A stretch of 64,000 bases of DNA from Sistotremastrum niveocremeum HHB9708 (GCA_001630475.1 KV419397.1:1180103-1244102); one strand, 5' to 3'; positions 36,657-48,542 are shown, counted from the stretch's first letter. Made by a program: numbers and translations. The notes: a model not told the origin generated them from the letters alone.

Positions 36657-37458
36657 ACGGTGTTGCACTCTATTGGATTTTTCTGGTCTTATTCTTTGAG
36701 TTTCCTTATTGGACTTTCGCTCGAAACTCTAGTTTATTTTAATTGGTCCAGTTCTTGTGTCTCGCGATGAGCTTGAGCTGAATCTAAGAATAAAGTTTGC
36801 TTCCGCTTTTCCGCTTTCGACATTTTGGCGCTAGACTGTTCCGGTCGAGATTCGGAATGGATGGCCGATCCCACGTGTCTTTTGCCGTTGAAACGCGTCC
36901 TCCACCATGACTGCCGTCTCGATTACCGCTCAACGACCTCAATCCATGTCCAGAGTAAGCCGAACAGAAAAATCAGAGAACCGAATCAGACTGTCCGTCC
37001 TTGTATCTATCCAATCGCTCCAAATCTGACGGCTCTAAAATGTTGAAGCTCCTTCGTTGGACTTGGATCACCTTTCATAATAATTTCGGTCCTCAAATCA
37101 ATCGACCGAACATCCCTTTTTGCATCATCCTCGGCCATTCAAGGAAACTTGGGGAGGGTCTTCTCTCACGATCTTAAACTGGTTCGTCGAATATGTGTGG
37201 ACGTTTGGTGAGAATGTTGTATCCGAATTTGGTATCTTCGACGAGTCAGGGGTCGAGACTCGAGACCACGCGACGGATCCTAAATGGTTCAGAAGGGTGT
37301 ATTTTAAGACGCTCGAACACATCTGGTTGCAGGTTCTCACACTTGCGAATCCAGTCGGTGCCGTTGCGCTAACGTCACCTCCTGCCGGCTCTGAGTATAA
37401 TTGAGATCTTTTAAGATCGGATGCCTCCGCCCTCTATTCGGTCTCCTCGTAGCAAGCA
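36657..37458. other. Intergenic between dehydrogenase copies 1 and 2
   Basis: The longest spacer in the array. One 94-codon + frame at 37120-37404 has no recognisable motif and is probably chance. Confidence 0.4.
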
Positions 37459-38828
37459 ATGGCTCCTTACAGTCGTCTCAGTCAGTACTCCCAACCCTCA
37501 TGCTCACTGAGATCGTGTCCCTGACGTTTGTGTGGTTATCAATGACAGAATTCTACTCAGATCAATTTACGTCTCTTCCTTCGGTTGACGAGTTCAAGAA
37601 GGATCTGACAGGCAAAACGGTCGTAGTTGTCGGAGCGAACGTTGGTCTTGGACTCGAAGGTAAGTCTATCTTGTTCCTTATCGTCTCAAGGAGATCTGGC
37701 TAAAATCGTCTCCGAATAGCCGCCCGTCACTTTGCTACTATGAATCCCGGCCGTTTGATCCTTGCATGCAGAACAAAGAGCACCGCCGAAGCCGCTGTAG
37801 AAGGTATTCTCCATCTTGCTTCCATCATTTGACTTGGCCCTCACATTCACATAGATATTCAACGCACCACCGGGTGTAAAACTGTCGAATATTGGCACAT
37901 AGATTTGCAATCATTCGCATCTGTATCGGCGTTTGCGACACGTTTTGAGAAAGAGGGTGGTGGGAAATTAGATATTTTGGTTGAGAATGCTGCGATTGCG
38001 ACGAGGAAGTATCAAAAGACGCCTGATGGATATGAGTCTTCGTACGTCCAATTCACTCCGACTCGAAAGGCGCTTATTGACAATCATGTAGGATTCAGAC
38101 GAATCATCTGTCTACTGCTCTTCTTGCTCTTCTGCTCTTTCCGATTCTATCTAAGACTCCAGATTCGAGGCTTACATTCGTTGGTTCTGGGGCGCATTTT
38201 GTTGTGCAGAGACTTGAGGAAGCGGATTCGCCGAAGATTCTGGAGAAGTTAAATGACGAGGAGTATTGCACGGAGGAAGTTATGAAGGGAAGATATCCGA
38301 TATCGAAATGTGAGCTTTCTCTTTTTCTCTTTTTTTTTTTTTGGCTTGGGTTGAGGGACTGATGGTATTATAGTGCTCAATTTATTTTTCACTCGTGCGC
38401 TTGCCGAGAGACTACCGCTCGGAACATCTGTGACGGTCGATGTTGCCAATCCTGGCCTTTGTCACTCTCAGGTACTTATTATTCCCAACCTCATATCAGG
38501 CGTCACTCATTTTTTATTTCAATTCGTCCAGCTCACCCGGAACGTGAAAGGATTCATAGTAATATTTTACACCATCTTAAAAGCGATCCTCGCACGTTCG
38601 ACAGAAGTTGGCTCTCGTACAATCGTCCATGCTGCGCTTGCTGGAGATCAACAGACTATGCAGGGGAAGTATTTGAATATGTGTCAGGTGGAGGAGGAGA
38701 GTGATTATGTGTATTCGGAGGAGGGGAAGGAGGTGCAGGAGAGGTTGTGGGGGGAGACGATTGAGATTTTGAAGGGGAAGGATGAGAGGGTTGAAGGTGT
38801 TGTTCGTGAGTTGTTGAGAACGGGATGA
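37459..38828 (+). CDS. Short-chain dehydrogenase/reductase, array copy 2
   Basis: Exons 37459-37480, 37549-37659, 37720-37803, 37855-38041, 38092-38309, 38374-38471 and 38532-38828, each the same length as in copy 1; 338 residues. Cofactor loop GANVGLG and the RYPISK Tyr-Lys pair are intact. The NNAG-type motif is ENAA rather than ENAG, and the strand with the catalytic Ser reads TFVGSGAH, more diverged than in the others but with Ser kept. The intron before exon 6 contains a long T run. Probably functional, with altered substrate pocket. Confidence 0.88.
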
Positions 38829-39187
38829 GAGTGTTGTGAAAGGGTTTGATGTGTTCTATTTCGTAGGACGGTGGTTGTTGGAAATTCAACTGAGATAATT
38901 TGTTTCTCTGGATATCTGGGTGATTTGAGAAATCATGACATTCGAGCGCTCTTGAATTTACTGAATGAACACTGTTTTCCCGAGCGACAGACCCGTGCCG
39001 CCGGCCCGCTGTTCCTGGGTCGCCGATATTCTCACGCCGACCGATGCCGCCCAGCCGTCCCGACGCGTCAGCCGGCTCATCGTTGCCTCAGCATTTCTCA
39101 AGCAATAATGTGCCTCACCCACCCCTCTCCAACTCCTCTCTCACAATTTTCTTTCGACCTACCCAGTCCCTACACTCAATCCCGATA
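38829..39187. other. Intergenic between dehydrogenase copies 2 and 3
   Basis: No gene seen; a CT-rich leader with CTCTCACAATTTTC and ACACTCAATCCC precedes the ATG at 39188. Confidence 0.4.
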
Positions 39188-40528
39188 ATGGCACCATTCA
39201 GTTTTCTCAGTGAGTTCCTTCAGAATTCGTGCCTTGTTGTGGATGAGGGCTGAGCCGCTGACGACGATGTAGAATTTATTTCTGATCAGTGGAGTACTCT
39301 TCCGAGTCCTGAGGAGTTGAAGAAGGATCTTACGGGGAAGACTGTCATTATCGTAGGAGCGAATGTGGGTCTTGGATTGGAAGGTATGTCTCGGTCGTTC
39401 TTGAATGACTACCTGGGTCTCATGATGGAGTAGCTGCACGTCATTTTGCTTCTATGAATCCTGGACGCTTGATTCTCGCATGTCGTACTCCTAAAACTGC
39501 TGAAGCAGCCGTCGAAGGTATGCTCCTTCTTCTCCTTTGCTATCTCGCCTCTGAGTTTCGTTCGTAGATATTACGAAGACGACTGGATGTAAGACCGTCG
39601 AATTCTGGCCTCTTGATCTGCAGTCTTTCTCTTCTGTTTCGGCATTTGTGACGAGATTTGAGAAAGAGGGTGGTGGGAGATTGGATATTTTGGTTGAGAA
39701 CGCTGCGATTGCTACGGGGGATTATAAGAAGACGGGTGATGGTCATGAAGCCACGTATGTTCCTTCCCCTCGTCTTTTCCGATCATTTTTCTGATTTTGT
39801 GATTTCGTGTAGGATTCAAACGAATCATCTTTCGACGGCGTTGCTTGCTCTACTTCTTCTTCCTACTCTGAATAAGACCCCGAATTCGAGGCTGACGATC
39901 GTTGCTTCCGAAGTCCATTATTTCGTCGCTAGGTTGACGGAAGCTGATAGTCCGAAAATCTTGGAGAAGTTGAGCGATAAGGATCATTGTACGACTTCGG
40001 TCATGAGTGTGAGATACAATGTATCGAAGCGTAAGCTGATGCCTTCTTTCTGAGAGAGTATCGACTTACCAAATTCTTAGTACTGAACGTCTTCTTCACT
40101 CGCGGACTTGCGGAACGACTTCCGCTGGGCACTAACGTCACGGTCGACGTCGTGAATCCTGGTCTTTGTCACTCAGAAGTGCGTACGAATTATCCAACCA
40201 TCTCAATGGTATTCTAATGAATTTCTGACAGCTCACGCGAAATGCTTCGGGCTTCCAAGCTTACTCTCTCGCCTTCATGAAGTTCCTTCTCGGCCGTTCG
40301 ACTGAAGTTGGCTCGCGTACTCTGGTTCATGCTGCCCTCGCCGGAGATCAGTTGACGATGCAAGGGAAATACTTGAACAAGTGTCAGGTTGAGGAGGAAA
40401 GTGACTACGTCATCTCGCCGGAAGGGCAGAAAGTTCAGGATAGACTTTGGGAGGAGACCATCGCCATTCTCGAGGCGGCGGATCCGAGAGTCAAAGATGT
40501 CGTTCATTCCTTGTTGAGGAGTGATTGA
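39188..40528 (+). CDS. Short-chain dehydrogenase/reductase, array copy 3
   Basis: Exons 39188-39209, 39273-39383, 39434-39517, 39568-39754, 39813-40030, 40081-40178 and 40232-40528; 338 residues, all exon lengths equal to copy 1. GANVGLG, VASEVH (catalytic Ser) and RYNVSK are intact; ENAA replaces ENAG as in copy 2, suggesting these two are sisters. Its C-terminal exon is the least diverged from copy 1. Confidence 0.9.
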
Positions 40529-41034
40529 TAGTTCTATTGTATATCATTTTGACGTTCTAAATCTTAAAATCTCATTCGATTCCGGACGAGTTCCTCTTCT
40601 ACATAGTAAATTGAATATGACTAGCACATGCTCGGAGGACGAAACGCTGCCGGAGCTGAGCCAAGAGCATCGGCAGAATTGTCAGTCTCTTCGGCTGTGT
40701 CTGAGCCACGTTCACACGGGACCTGCCGTTGAAAGAACGTCAGCCACGACGACGACGCAATTTCTGCCGCGGCGTTTGTGCTCCTTCTGCTTTGTCTGAG
40801 CGACTACGAATGTTTGCGGCTCTTCCGGCAGGGCGAGGATGGATGGTCGTTTGCAGGGAACTCAACTGGCGACTCTCGATCGATGCCCACCCAGAAGCGT
40901 CACAACGACTACAAGGCATCTGATGCACCCGAGGCCGCGTCGACGCTTCCTGCTATATATTGGACGTCTGCTAGCCTGTCGAGAACACAACATCCAACGA
41001 ATCCTCATTTCAATCATCCTCTTCAGACTCTCCG
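40529..41034. other. Intergenic between dehydrogenase copies 3 and 4
   Basis: No gene is supported. TATATATTGG near 40952-40961, about 80 bp before the next ATG, is a possible TATA box for copy 4. Confidence 0.4.
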
Positions 41035-42422
41035 ATGGCACCTTTCAGCCTCTCTAGTACGTTTCGGACTTCTCGGAGAGGTGTAGTCTGACCTGACCTT
41101 GTGCTATGCAGAATTCATATCGGATCAGATGACCGTTCTCCCTTCAGTGGATGAACTCAAGGCGGATCTATCGGGAAAGACGGTGATAGTGGTGGGCGCG
41201 AACACTGGGCTCGGTCTTGAAGGTGATTATTTTCTTTGTTCACTTCGCCGACATCTCAGTTGACATTTCGGGATAGCTGCGCGTCATTTCGCTTCTATGA
41301 ATCCGGAGCGCTTGATTCTTGCTTGTCGAACGCCGATGACGGCTTATGCTGCTGTCGATGGTAAGTCATCTTCATCCGTTCCGGATATCACTCTGAATCA
41401 TACGTGTCAGACATCAAGAAGACTGCCGGATGTCAGACCGTCGAATTTTGGCCTATCGATTTGACGTCTTTCGCCTCCGTATCCGCTTTTGCGACTCGCT
41501 TCGAGAAGGAAGGCGGAGGAAAGTTGGACATCCTCGTCGAGAACGCTGGTATCGCATCCCACAACTATAACAGGACGCGTGATGGAGTTGAAGCCACGTA
41601 CGCAGCAGTTCATTTCTATTATCCCATCGCTTGCTGATTGAAGATGCGAATATCTAGTCTTCAGACCAATCACCTTGCTAGTGCTCTCCTTGCACTCCTC
41701 CTCCTTCCCAGCCTCAGCAAAGCCACCAACGCAAGAATCACGATCGTCTCATGCGATGCTCACTACGCCATCTCCCGACTCCCTGAAGCCGATAGTCCGA
41801 AAATTATTGAGAAGTTGAACGAGAAGAATACCGGAAGTCGTGGAGAGATGAGTACCAAGTACCGGATTAGTAAATGTGAGTTCACTCTTAATCTCTTTGA
41901 CGAGCGAGTGAGCTCACTGTGCGATAGTGTTGAATGTGTTCTTTACTCGTGCGCTTGCGGAGCATTTGCCTGCTGGATCGTCTATCACGGTGGACTCCGT
42001 CAATCCCGGTCTCTGTCATTCCGAGGTACATTTCCTTCCTCTCCTACACAGTCCTGATTCTGATCGACGTCCTGTAGCTCACCCGAAGCAGTTCCGGCTT
42101 CTTCTACTACTTCGTCGAATTCATGAAACTCATTCTCGGGCGAAGCACCGAAGCAGGATCTCGTACGCTCGTTCATGCAGCGCTTGCTGGGCATCAGGAG
42201 AGCATGCAGGGGAGGTATTTGAATAATTGTAGGGTTGGGGAGGAGAGTGATTTTGTGCTTTCGAGTGAGGGGAGGACGGTGCAGGAGAGGGTTTGGAAGG
42301 AGACTGTTGAGCTTTTGGAGGAGAAGGATGAGAGGGTTAGGGGGATTGTTGAGGGGTTATTGAGCGCCGTTTTCAGTGATACTTTAGCGTTGTGCTTTTC
42401 TTGCGATTTTGATTTTCTTTAG
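41035..42422 (+). CDS. Short-chain dehydrogenase/reductase, array copy 4, altered active site and tail
   Basis: Exons 41035-41056, 41112-41222, 41277-41360, 41411-41597, 41658-41875, 41928-42025 and 42078-42422; 354 residues. The first six exon lengths equal those of copies 1-3, but the last exon is 48 nt longer because the usual stop position has been read through, adding about 16 residues rich in Phe, Cys and Leu. GANTGLG, ENAG and the KYRISK Tyr-Lys pair are present. At position 167 the catalytic Ser is replaced by Cys (VSCDAH). Either a reduced-activity or new-function enzyme, or early decay. No frameshift is seen. Confidence 0.85.
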
Positions 42423-42628
42423 CTCCCTACTCCGTAATTACTCTCTATATCATCTCCGTTGGCTCGTACATCGTCTATATTGTCTCTAAATATTTTCTCT
42501 ATCCTGTATTTATCCATTCGTCGTTTGAAAGAACATTTTCTTCTCGATCGATCCATCGATGACGGCTGACGCACAAGAAGCGACTCTGATAAGCGCCCAC
42601 TTGTCGAAGCATCCGACTCACCTCCACC

Positions 42629-43884
42629 ATGCCAGTCACCTACGAAATCGTCCCCGGCATATTCTCTCCTTCAGGTCTCTCAGAGGTACCTTTCCAACAT
42701 CCGAAGGTTCCAAGTCTTTGATAAGGCATCTAGAAACTCTCTGTATTCGGATTACTCGACGAATCGCCAGATCGATGGACTCGCCTACGGGAGAAATTGG
42801 AGAGATTGAATGAGGAGTGTGGGGCGGGACAGGAGGTCAAGTTGATTTGGTTGGCGAGGCATGGGGAGGGGTATCGTGCGTTGATTTCTTAGTGTTGAGT
42901 GGGGAGGAGTTGCTGATCTTTGAATTGTCTTCGTCGTCGTCGTGGATGGCTTTGGTGGATAGATAATTTGGCTGAGAAGAAATACGGACCTGGGGTGTGT
43001 CATTATCCTGTTCATGATACATTCTCTCTCATTCAGTTGTATTCAGATCTGGAATACGTGAGGTGACTGTGTCTGGTGCGACGGTATTCTAAAAGCTTTG
43101 TCAGGCAAACCGCTCGAGAAAATGGAGATGATGAGATTACATGGGGACGTCAGTCGCTATTCCTCATCCCTCCGAAAACCGACTCATTGGCTGGATATAG
43201 CCGATCCTCTCCTCACATCACTCGGAGAACAACAAGCCGCATCCCTGAACGAAGCTTGGAAGATCGCCTTGAAAGACGGAATGCCATCCCCTGAAAAATG
43301 GTTCTGTAGTCCTATGCGCCGAACAGCGTCTACGCTGGAGATAACATTCCGCGGGTTATTACCGGATGGTGTGAAGCCGCTTTTCATCGAGGTTCGTCTA
43401 TTTCAATCACCACATCAACCTTGTGATGACACGATGATGATAGAATATTCGCGAACATAATGGAGTACATACGTGCGATAAGAGGCTTCCGAAGAGTATA
43501 TTGGCATCTGCGTTTCCAAATTTCGATTTCCTCGAGCCGATGGAGGAGGAAGATGTTCTTTGGGATCCGGATCATCGGGAGAGCGAAGAGGAGTTGGTGG
43601 CGAGGATAGCGAAAGGGTTCGAACAGGTCGTTGAGCAAAGTGGTACATCGCGGTGTGCGTATTCAATTCGGCGTGTTATTTGACTTCACTGAGCGATGAT
43701 TTCCTTGCAGATATCTCGGTTACAGCACACTCTGGGGCTATCCGAGCTATGCTATATGTTCTCGGACATCCGCCAGTAGCGCTACCGACAGGAGGTACTG
43801 CTCGTTTCATTATCCATCTCGTTTTCTGAGTTCATTTTTGCAGGTGTCATTCCCGTCGTCGTTAGGATTACAACCAAATCCTAA
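42629..43884 (+). CDS. Histidine phosphatase (phosphoglycerate mutase-like) protein
   Basis: Starts MPVTYEIVPGIF, typical of fungal PMU1-like proteins. Exons that can be fixed: 42629 to about 42685, about 42736-42875, 42963 to about 42994, one ending at 43391, 43444-43654, 43711-43794 and 43844-43884; the joins after exon 1 and before 43098 are unsure. The catalytic signature LARHGEGYHNLAEK spans the 42875/42963 join. Other family landmarks are LTSLGEQQAASLN, WFCSPMRRTASTLE (second Arg), ENIREHNGVHTCDKR (acid residue) and VTAHSGAIRAML (second His). A phosphohistidine-intermediate hydrolase acting on a small phosphate ester; substrate unknown. It sits inside the dehydrogenase cluster, between copies 4 and 5. 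Confidence 0.82.
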
Positions 43885-44372
43885 GCTTTGAGCCTTCTTG
43901 ATATTGGTCAGAATTTTATGGACTCGGATTCGAACGGAGAGATCAAATCTGTCTTGTAGATGAAGTTTAGAGGAACACACGGATTGTTCTAGAAATGTGT
44001 ATTATTCGGTGAATATAATGATCTTGGTCAAGCAGATGTTGGTATATATAATATATAACTCTGCGTCGCAAATAATCGGCTCGGGAAGAAACTATGATAT
44101 GAAAGGAGTAGGGTCACGTCTTGTCCAAGTTGTAGAATCCGCATCATCCGAAACATCGACGGCTCATTGGTGAAGTGTCCCTATCGTTTGGTGGAGGCGG
44201 TAGTTACGCGAAGGGAGCGTCATTTCTGGTTAAATCTCGAGTATGCCGGAATCGTCATCGCTTTCATGAGAACCGCATATTACATCGCCGAACAAAATAC
44301 AGAGGTAGAATCGTGATCCGACTATAAAGAAAATGGAGCACACAGGGTGTCGAAAATGGCCGAAACGAGTTA
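43885..44372. other. Convergent intergenic region
   Basis: Between the 3' ends of the phosphatase (+) and dehydrogenase 5 (-). AT-rich with TATATATAATATATAAC near 44042-44058; nothing else seen. Confidence 0.4.
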
Positions 44373-45699
44373 CTAATTGCGTTTCAGGTATTCATCGATA
44401 TTGCGCTTCACCCTGTCATCGTGTTTGCTGAGAATATGGACGGTCTCATCCCATAGTCTATGCTGAATTTGGTGCCCCTCCGGTGAAATGATGAAATCGC
44501 TCTCTTCTTCGACTTGACATTTGTTGAGGTATTTGCCTTGCATTTCGGCTTGAGTTCCTCCTAAAGCAGCGTGGACGAGGGTTCGTGATCCGACTTCGGT
44601 GGTGCGCGCGAGGATACCCTTTAGGATAGAGACGAAAACGGCAAGTACACCTTCGATCTCTCGGGTGAGCTGTATCAATGTCGACATTGAGCACATGATG
44701 ACCAGATAAGTCTAAAAAGTACCTTTGAATGACATAGACCAGGGTTTACCGCGTCGACAGTGATCTTGGTATCCGCAGGCAATCGTTCAGCCAAAGCTTT
44801 TACGAAGAAAACATTGAAAGCTGAGATGAATTTGAGATACAATTGGCAATTGAAAGAGAGGAAGTTCGCACACCTTTCGTAACATGGTATCTTTCGCGCA
44901 TAACACTGCTAGTACAGTACTTCTCGTCACTCAGTTTATCGATGATATTCGGGCTGTCGGCTTCTTTGATGGACTTGACCATATAATGTAGCTCGGAGGA
45001 GACGACGACGACACGAGATTCGGTTCTGGATAGCCAGGGGAGGAGGAGGAGACCCAAAAACGCAGTCCCAAGATGATTGGTTTGAAGCCTGAGAAGGAAG
45101 AATGAGGTTCAAAGGAATCTGGCGATAGAGAGTGAGTTACGTACGTAGACTCGTAACCATCCTTAGACTGTCGATATACCCCGGTGTTGATACCTGCGTT
45201 CTCGACGAGTATATCGATCTTTCCACCACCTTCTTTCTCGAAACGAGTTGCGAAGTCCGATACTGATTGGAAAGAAGTCAAATCCAGAGCCCACCATTCG
45301 ACCGATTTGCATGCGGTGGTTCGTTCGATATCTAGCTCAATTGTCAGGAAAGAAAAGAATTGACATGCAGAGACAGACCTTTCACGGCCTCCTCGGATGA
45401 TTGTCGGGACCGACAGGCGAGTATCAGACGTCCTGGATTCATAGAGGCAAAATGGCGAGCGGCTGATGAAAAATGAGAAGCAGAATCACGGTAAGACTCA
45501 GGAGCCGCACCTTCAAGACCCAAACCAACATTTGCGCCCGTGACTATGACCGTCTTTCCTGTGAGGTCTTTTTGAAATGCCTTGATGGACGGTAGCGTGG
45601 TGTATTGATCCTTTATGAAGCCTAGAAAATATTATAATCAGTTTCGCAACAAGTTGCGCGAGTTGGCGTTAACTGACTGAAGACACTGAAACGTCCCAT
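44373..45699 (-). CDS. Short-chain dehydrogenase/reductase, inverted copy 5
   Basis: Exons right to left: 45699-45678, 45621-45511, 45462-45379, 45331-45145, 45088-44874, 44820-44723 and 44669-44373; 337 residues. The same seven-exon plan as copies 1-4, with exon 5 one codon shorter. GANVGLG, LVENAGI, VSSELH with catalytic Ser, and RYHVTK are intact. It differs from the others in having ITVDAV before NPGLCHS and the end DEYLKRN. The ATG is only about 30 bp from the assembly gap, so the promoter is largely unseen. Confidence 0.9.
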
Positions 45700-45730
45700 G
45701 TTTGAGAGAGCAGAAGGTCAGAAGAAAAGG

Positions 45731-45830
45731 NNNNNNNNNNNNNNNNNNNNNNNNNNNNNNNNNNNNNNNNNNNNNNNNNNNNNNNNNNNNNNNNNNNNNN
45801 NNNNNNNNNNNNNNNNNNNNNNNNNNNNNN
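45731..45830. other. Assembly gap (100 N)
   Basis: Exactly 100 unknown bases, the usual placeholder for a scaffold join of unknown size. Distances and gene order across it are not certain. Confidence 0.98.
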
Positions 45831-46148
45831 AGCAGTAGCAGCAGACGGCATGGGTTGACGCGTTGATGTTGGCGCATTCGTCGATCTCCGGCATCGGCAC
45901 TTTCTTTGATCGGGCCACGCGGCTCTAGATTCGGAATTTACCTCTTCGTACCAAATCGGAAGCTGACGTAATCGATGGAAGCCTCTTCATGATAATTACC
46001 GAGTTTACCGAGTCAATTAATGACTTCTCTCAGGCACACTTGACAGATTGAGCTTTGGACAGAGGGTGCTGGAATTTGGTCTCTGACTCAATCGAAATTC
46101 AGACAGAACGGCAGATATATTACATATTAATAAAGTATTACATTCTAT
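45831..46148. other. Right of the gap, no gene seen
   Basis: Begins with AGCAGTAGCAGCAG, possibly part of a trinucleotide repeat that caused the gap. The rest is featureless. Confidence 0.4.
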
Positions 46149-47326
46149 TTATTCAGAGTTCACTTGATCCACCTTGGGCTGGCCGTTCGGCATGATTTTA
46201 CATTCCCAGAACACCGGATGTCCCATCGTCTCATTATTCGATACATCAACTATTAGTGCGCGAATCCCGAGCATCACTGTGGGAGCTGCTGGGGAACCTC
46301 GGAAACTTCGACAAAAGTTCAATGCAATATCCGACGCTTTGGAGTAGTGCATTCTCGGCACGACGATGAGGATCCTCCGTAATGAACGGATAGGAGCGAT
46401 CGCGTTGAAGAATCCAGTATCCTGGGAATGATGAATTAATGTCTGATGGCGGCGGATTTGAATTTGATGAAACCTACTGTGACGTCGTCGAACGGTTGTT
46501 CAAGTATCTCTTCTATCGAGTTGGCTCGATTCAGGAGAGGTTCGATAATGTGTCGAGCTTGACCGGGGTTTAGAAAAGATTTGGGGGGGATTCCTGGGGG
46601 TCTGAAGAACCCGACTTTCCTCAAATGAGGCAGTACGGGAGGTAGATCTGCGAGATATTTTGCCGGACTCTCGAGAGGAAATGCGCCATGAAATTGAAGA
46701 GATGTGACTCGTGGCCCTCCAGAGTGTCGAAGCAGCATGGCTACGAATCGAGCAGGGCCCTGTATTTGTTGCAGAGACGCCAGCTGATGGGGGTTGGGAA
46801 TAGCGCGAAGAGCGTGTCTGAGGGGGGTGTCGGAATCCAGATCGCTCGCAAGGAGGACGGATATTGATTTCAGAGGTGCTGGAAATTCGAAGAGACGAGT
46901 CAATCCAGGATTTGCTCCGTTAGTACCCGTACTCCTATAGGAGACCGAAGACACCTCAGAAAACGAGCGCATCGCAGACACGATTAGTGAACCTCCGCCA
47001 CTCGGATGGTAATTCTCAGTGATATTGAGTGTCCGTACCCGAGGAAAAGCAATAGAGCACTGTGCGATTTGGCTGACAATTTCGGAGGGTGGATTAGGGT
47101 TCTGGATTACAATTGTCAGCTGTAGAATAGGAAACCCCAAAGGTCGAAGGAGAGTGACATGTTCGTCTCTCCAATCGGCATCGGATATTCTGAGGCTTTC
47201 GAATTTCCGAGGACTCGGTAAACGTCCGAATGTTTCGGGAAGGGGGTATCTTTTGAGCATGCACTCGTTGAAAGTGCGTTTAGAAATGGCATCATATAGG
47301 TCTTGGAGACAAAGATAAGCGTCCAT
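46149..47326 (-). CDS. Leucine-rich F-box-like protein
   Basis: The main exon runs 47326 to about 46488. A GTAGGT donor and CAG acceptor then join the second exon (about 46433-46149), replacing a stop near 46436. The product has irregular leucine-rich segments (FPRVRTLNITENY, VLPHLRKVGFFRP, LRRILIVVPR) and the C-terminal region seen in many Agaricomycete F-box-like proteins. No F-box motif is visible. ATG 47326 is the first Met of the main exon; an upstream exon with the F-box may be missing, since frames extend to about 47640 without a clear join. Function unknown. Confidence 0.6.
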
Positions 47327-48441
47327 CTGTGCGGTTGGAGGAACTGATGAACATGGTCCTGACGTTGGGTCGGTTTATGAGGAGACCGACACGTCGGTCG
47401 ACCGCAAAGACCAGAAAGGGCGGGCATGGCGGAGACAAAGCATGCTACAATTTGAAAGTTGATAGGGTGTCTAGTCACGAACTTCAAAGGCATACGATGA
47501 GCTGTGGGGATTCTGGGCTGATGACTGACCAAATGGAGAGGCGCGCCCAAAGACTGAGAGAACTCTCGGACAGTTCGGGTACCTTGCAGAGAAAGGGAGG
47601 CAATTCGCGTAGGGATCTCCATCAGCGCCATCGGTCATAGTCTCAGAAAACGACACAAGCACGAAAGACTATATTAAGGACACCTGAACTCTCCAGAGGG
47701 TTACGCATTGGTATACTAGACCACTTTCAAAAGAGATACGAGTTTTCAGATGATGTTCAAATCCCAAGTGCCCCCGAAACGATCAAGCGAACCGCGTGGG
47801 ACATCGATGCGTGATTGCTGTGCAGGAGGCGGAGCAGTGTTGAAATCCGGAACAAAACTGATAGTGAGGGGCCCGAACTGATCGCTTCGATTGAACATGA
47901 TAAGCTACTAGGAAGACGTAGTTGAGAAGGGTCTGCCAGAGTACGTGCATTGCAGAGTTATCCGATTGAACCTCGGCAATGCCGTGACGTAGTTAACATG
48001 GCGATCGGGGGATGTCGATGTCTATGGTGTGGTTCAGGCAGGGATGAGCTCTATGCGTACGAGATTGGAGGAATAGCCTGGGCCTGAACACTTTCCAAAG
48101 GCGAAGTTATCGTTGGAGCGGTCAATCAGGCTCAAATCCGGCCAAGCCAGAAGTGTGGAACCAATCCCCATGGTCTTCGAGCTGTCGAACAAATTTAGAC
48201 CCGCTAGAGACCTTGACATGACATGAATGAGGAAGAGTATCCTCTTCAGCTTGAGTATGATACATAGAGCCTCCGTGGACTGGTCATCAAGCTCGACATC
48301 AAAATGAGATGGCAGATGGGAATGTTCGGCCTGTGTTCGGAGCTCGGTCGTACGGGATACTCGGAGAAACTTCGGAGAACGGGCCGACATCAATGCCCTT
48401 ATACTTATCATAGAATTTGAAAGAGGGCTCCGAATAACGCC
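47327..48441. other. Intergenic; unassigned minus-strand frame
   Basis: Minus-strand open frames at about 47330-47640 and 48034-48411 (125 codons, ending FGKCSGPGYSSNLVRIELIP) have no recognisable domain and no clear splice connection. They may be remnants of leucine-rich genes. Confidence 0.35.
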
Positions 48442-48526
48442 GCCTTCTTAGCTCAGTGGTAGAGCGCGTCACTAGTACCTTTCGGCTGCTATGACGAGGT
48501 CAGTCGTTCAAGTCGGCTAGGAGGCA
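48442..48526 (+). tRNA. tRNA-Thr (AGT anticodon) with a 13-nt intron
   Basis: Acceptor stem GCCTTCT pairs with AGGAGGC (48519-48525, one G-T wobble), discriminator A at 48526. D-arm GCTC-AGTGGTA-GAGC; anticodon stem CGTCA/TGACG with loop CT-AGT-A interrupted one base after the anticodon by about 13 nt (48478-48490, CTTTCGGCTGC core); T-arm AGTCG-TTCAAGT-CGGCT. Mature length is 72 nt, without encoded CCA as expected in eukaryotes. Internal A and B box promoter sequences (TAGCTCAGTGG and GTTCAAGTC) are present. Confidence 0.9.
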
Positions 48527-48534
48527 AACCTACT

Positions 48535-48542
48535 TCTTTTGT
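48535..48542 (+). terminator. Pol III terminator
   Basis: A T-tract (CTTTT then GTTTCTT) begins about 10 nt after the tRNA 3' end. Confidence 0.6.

Noticed and set aside
35316-45699. Secondary-metabolite gene cluster
   Set aside because: There is no polyketide synthase, peptide synthetase, terpene cyclase, P450, transporter or cluster regulator; a tandem dehydrogenase family explains the region.
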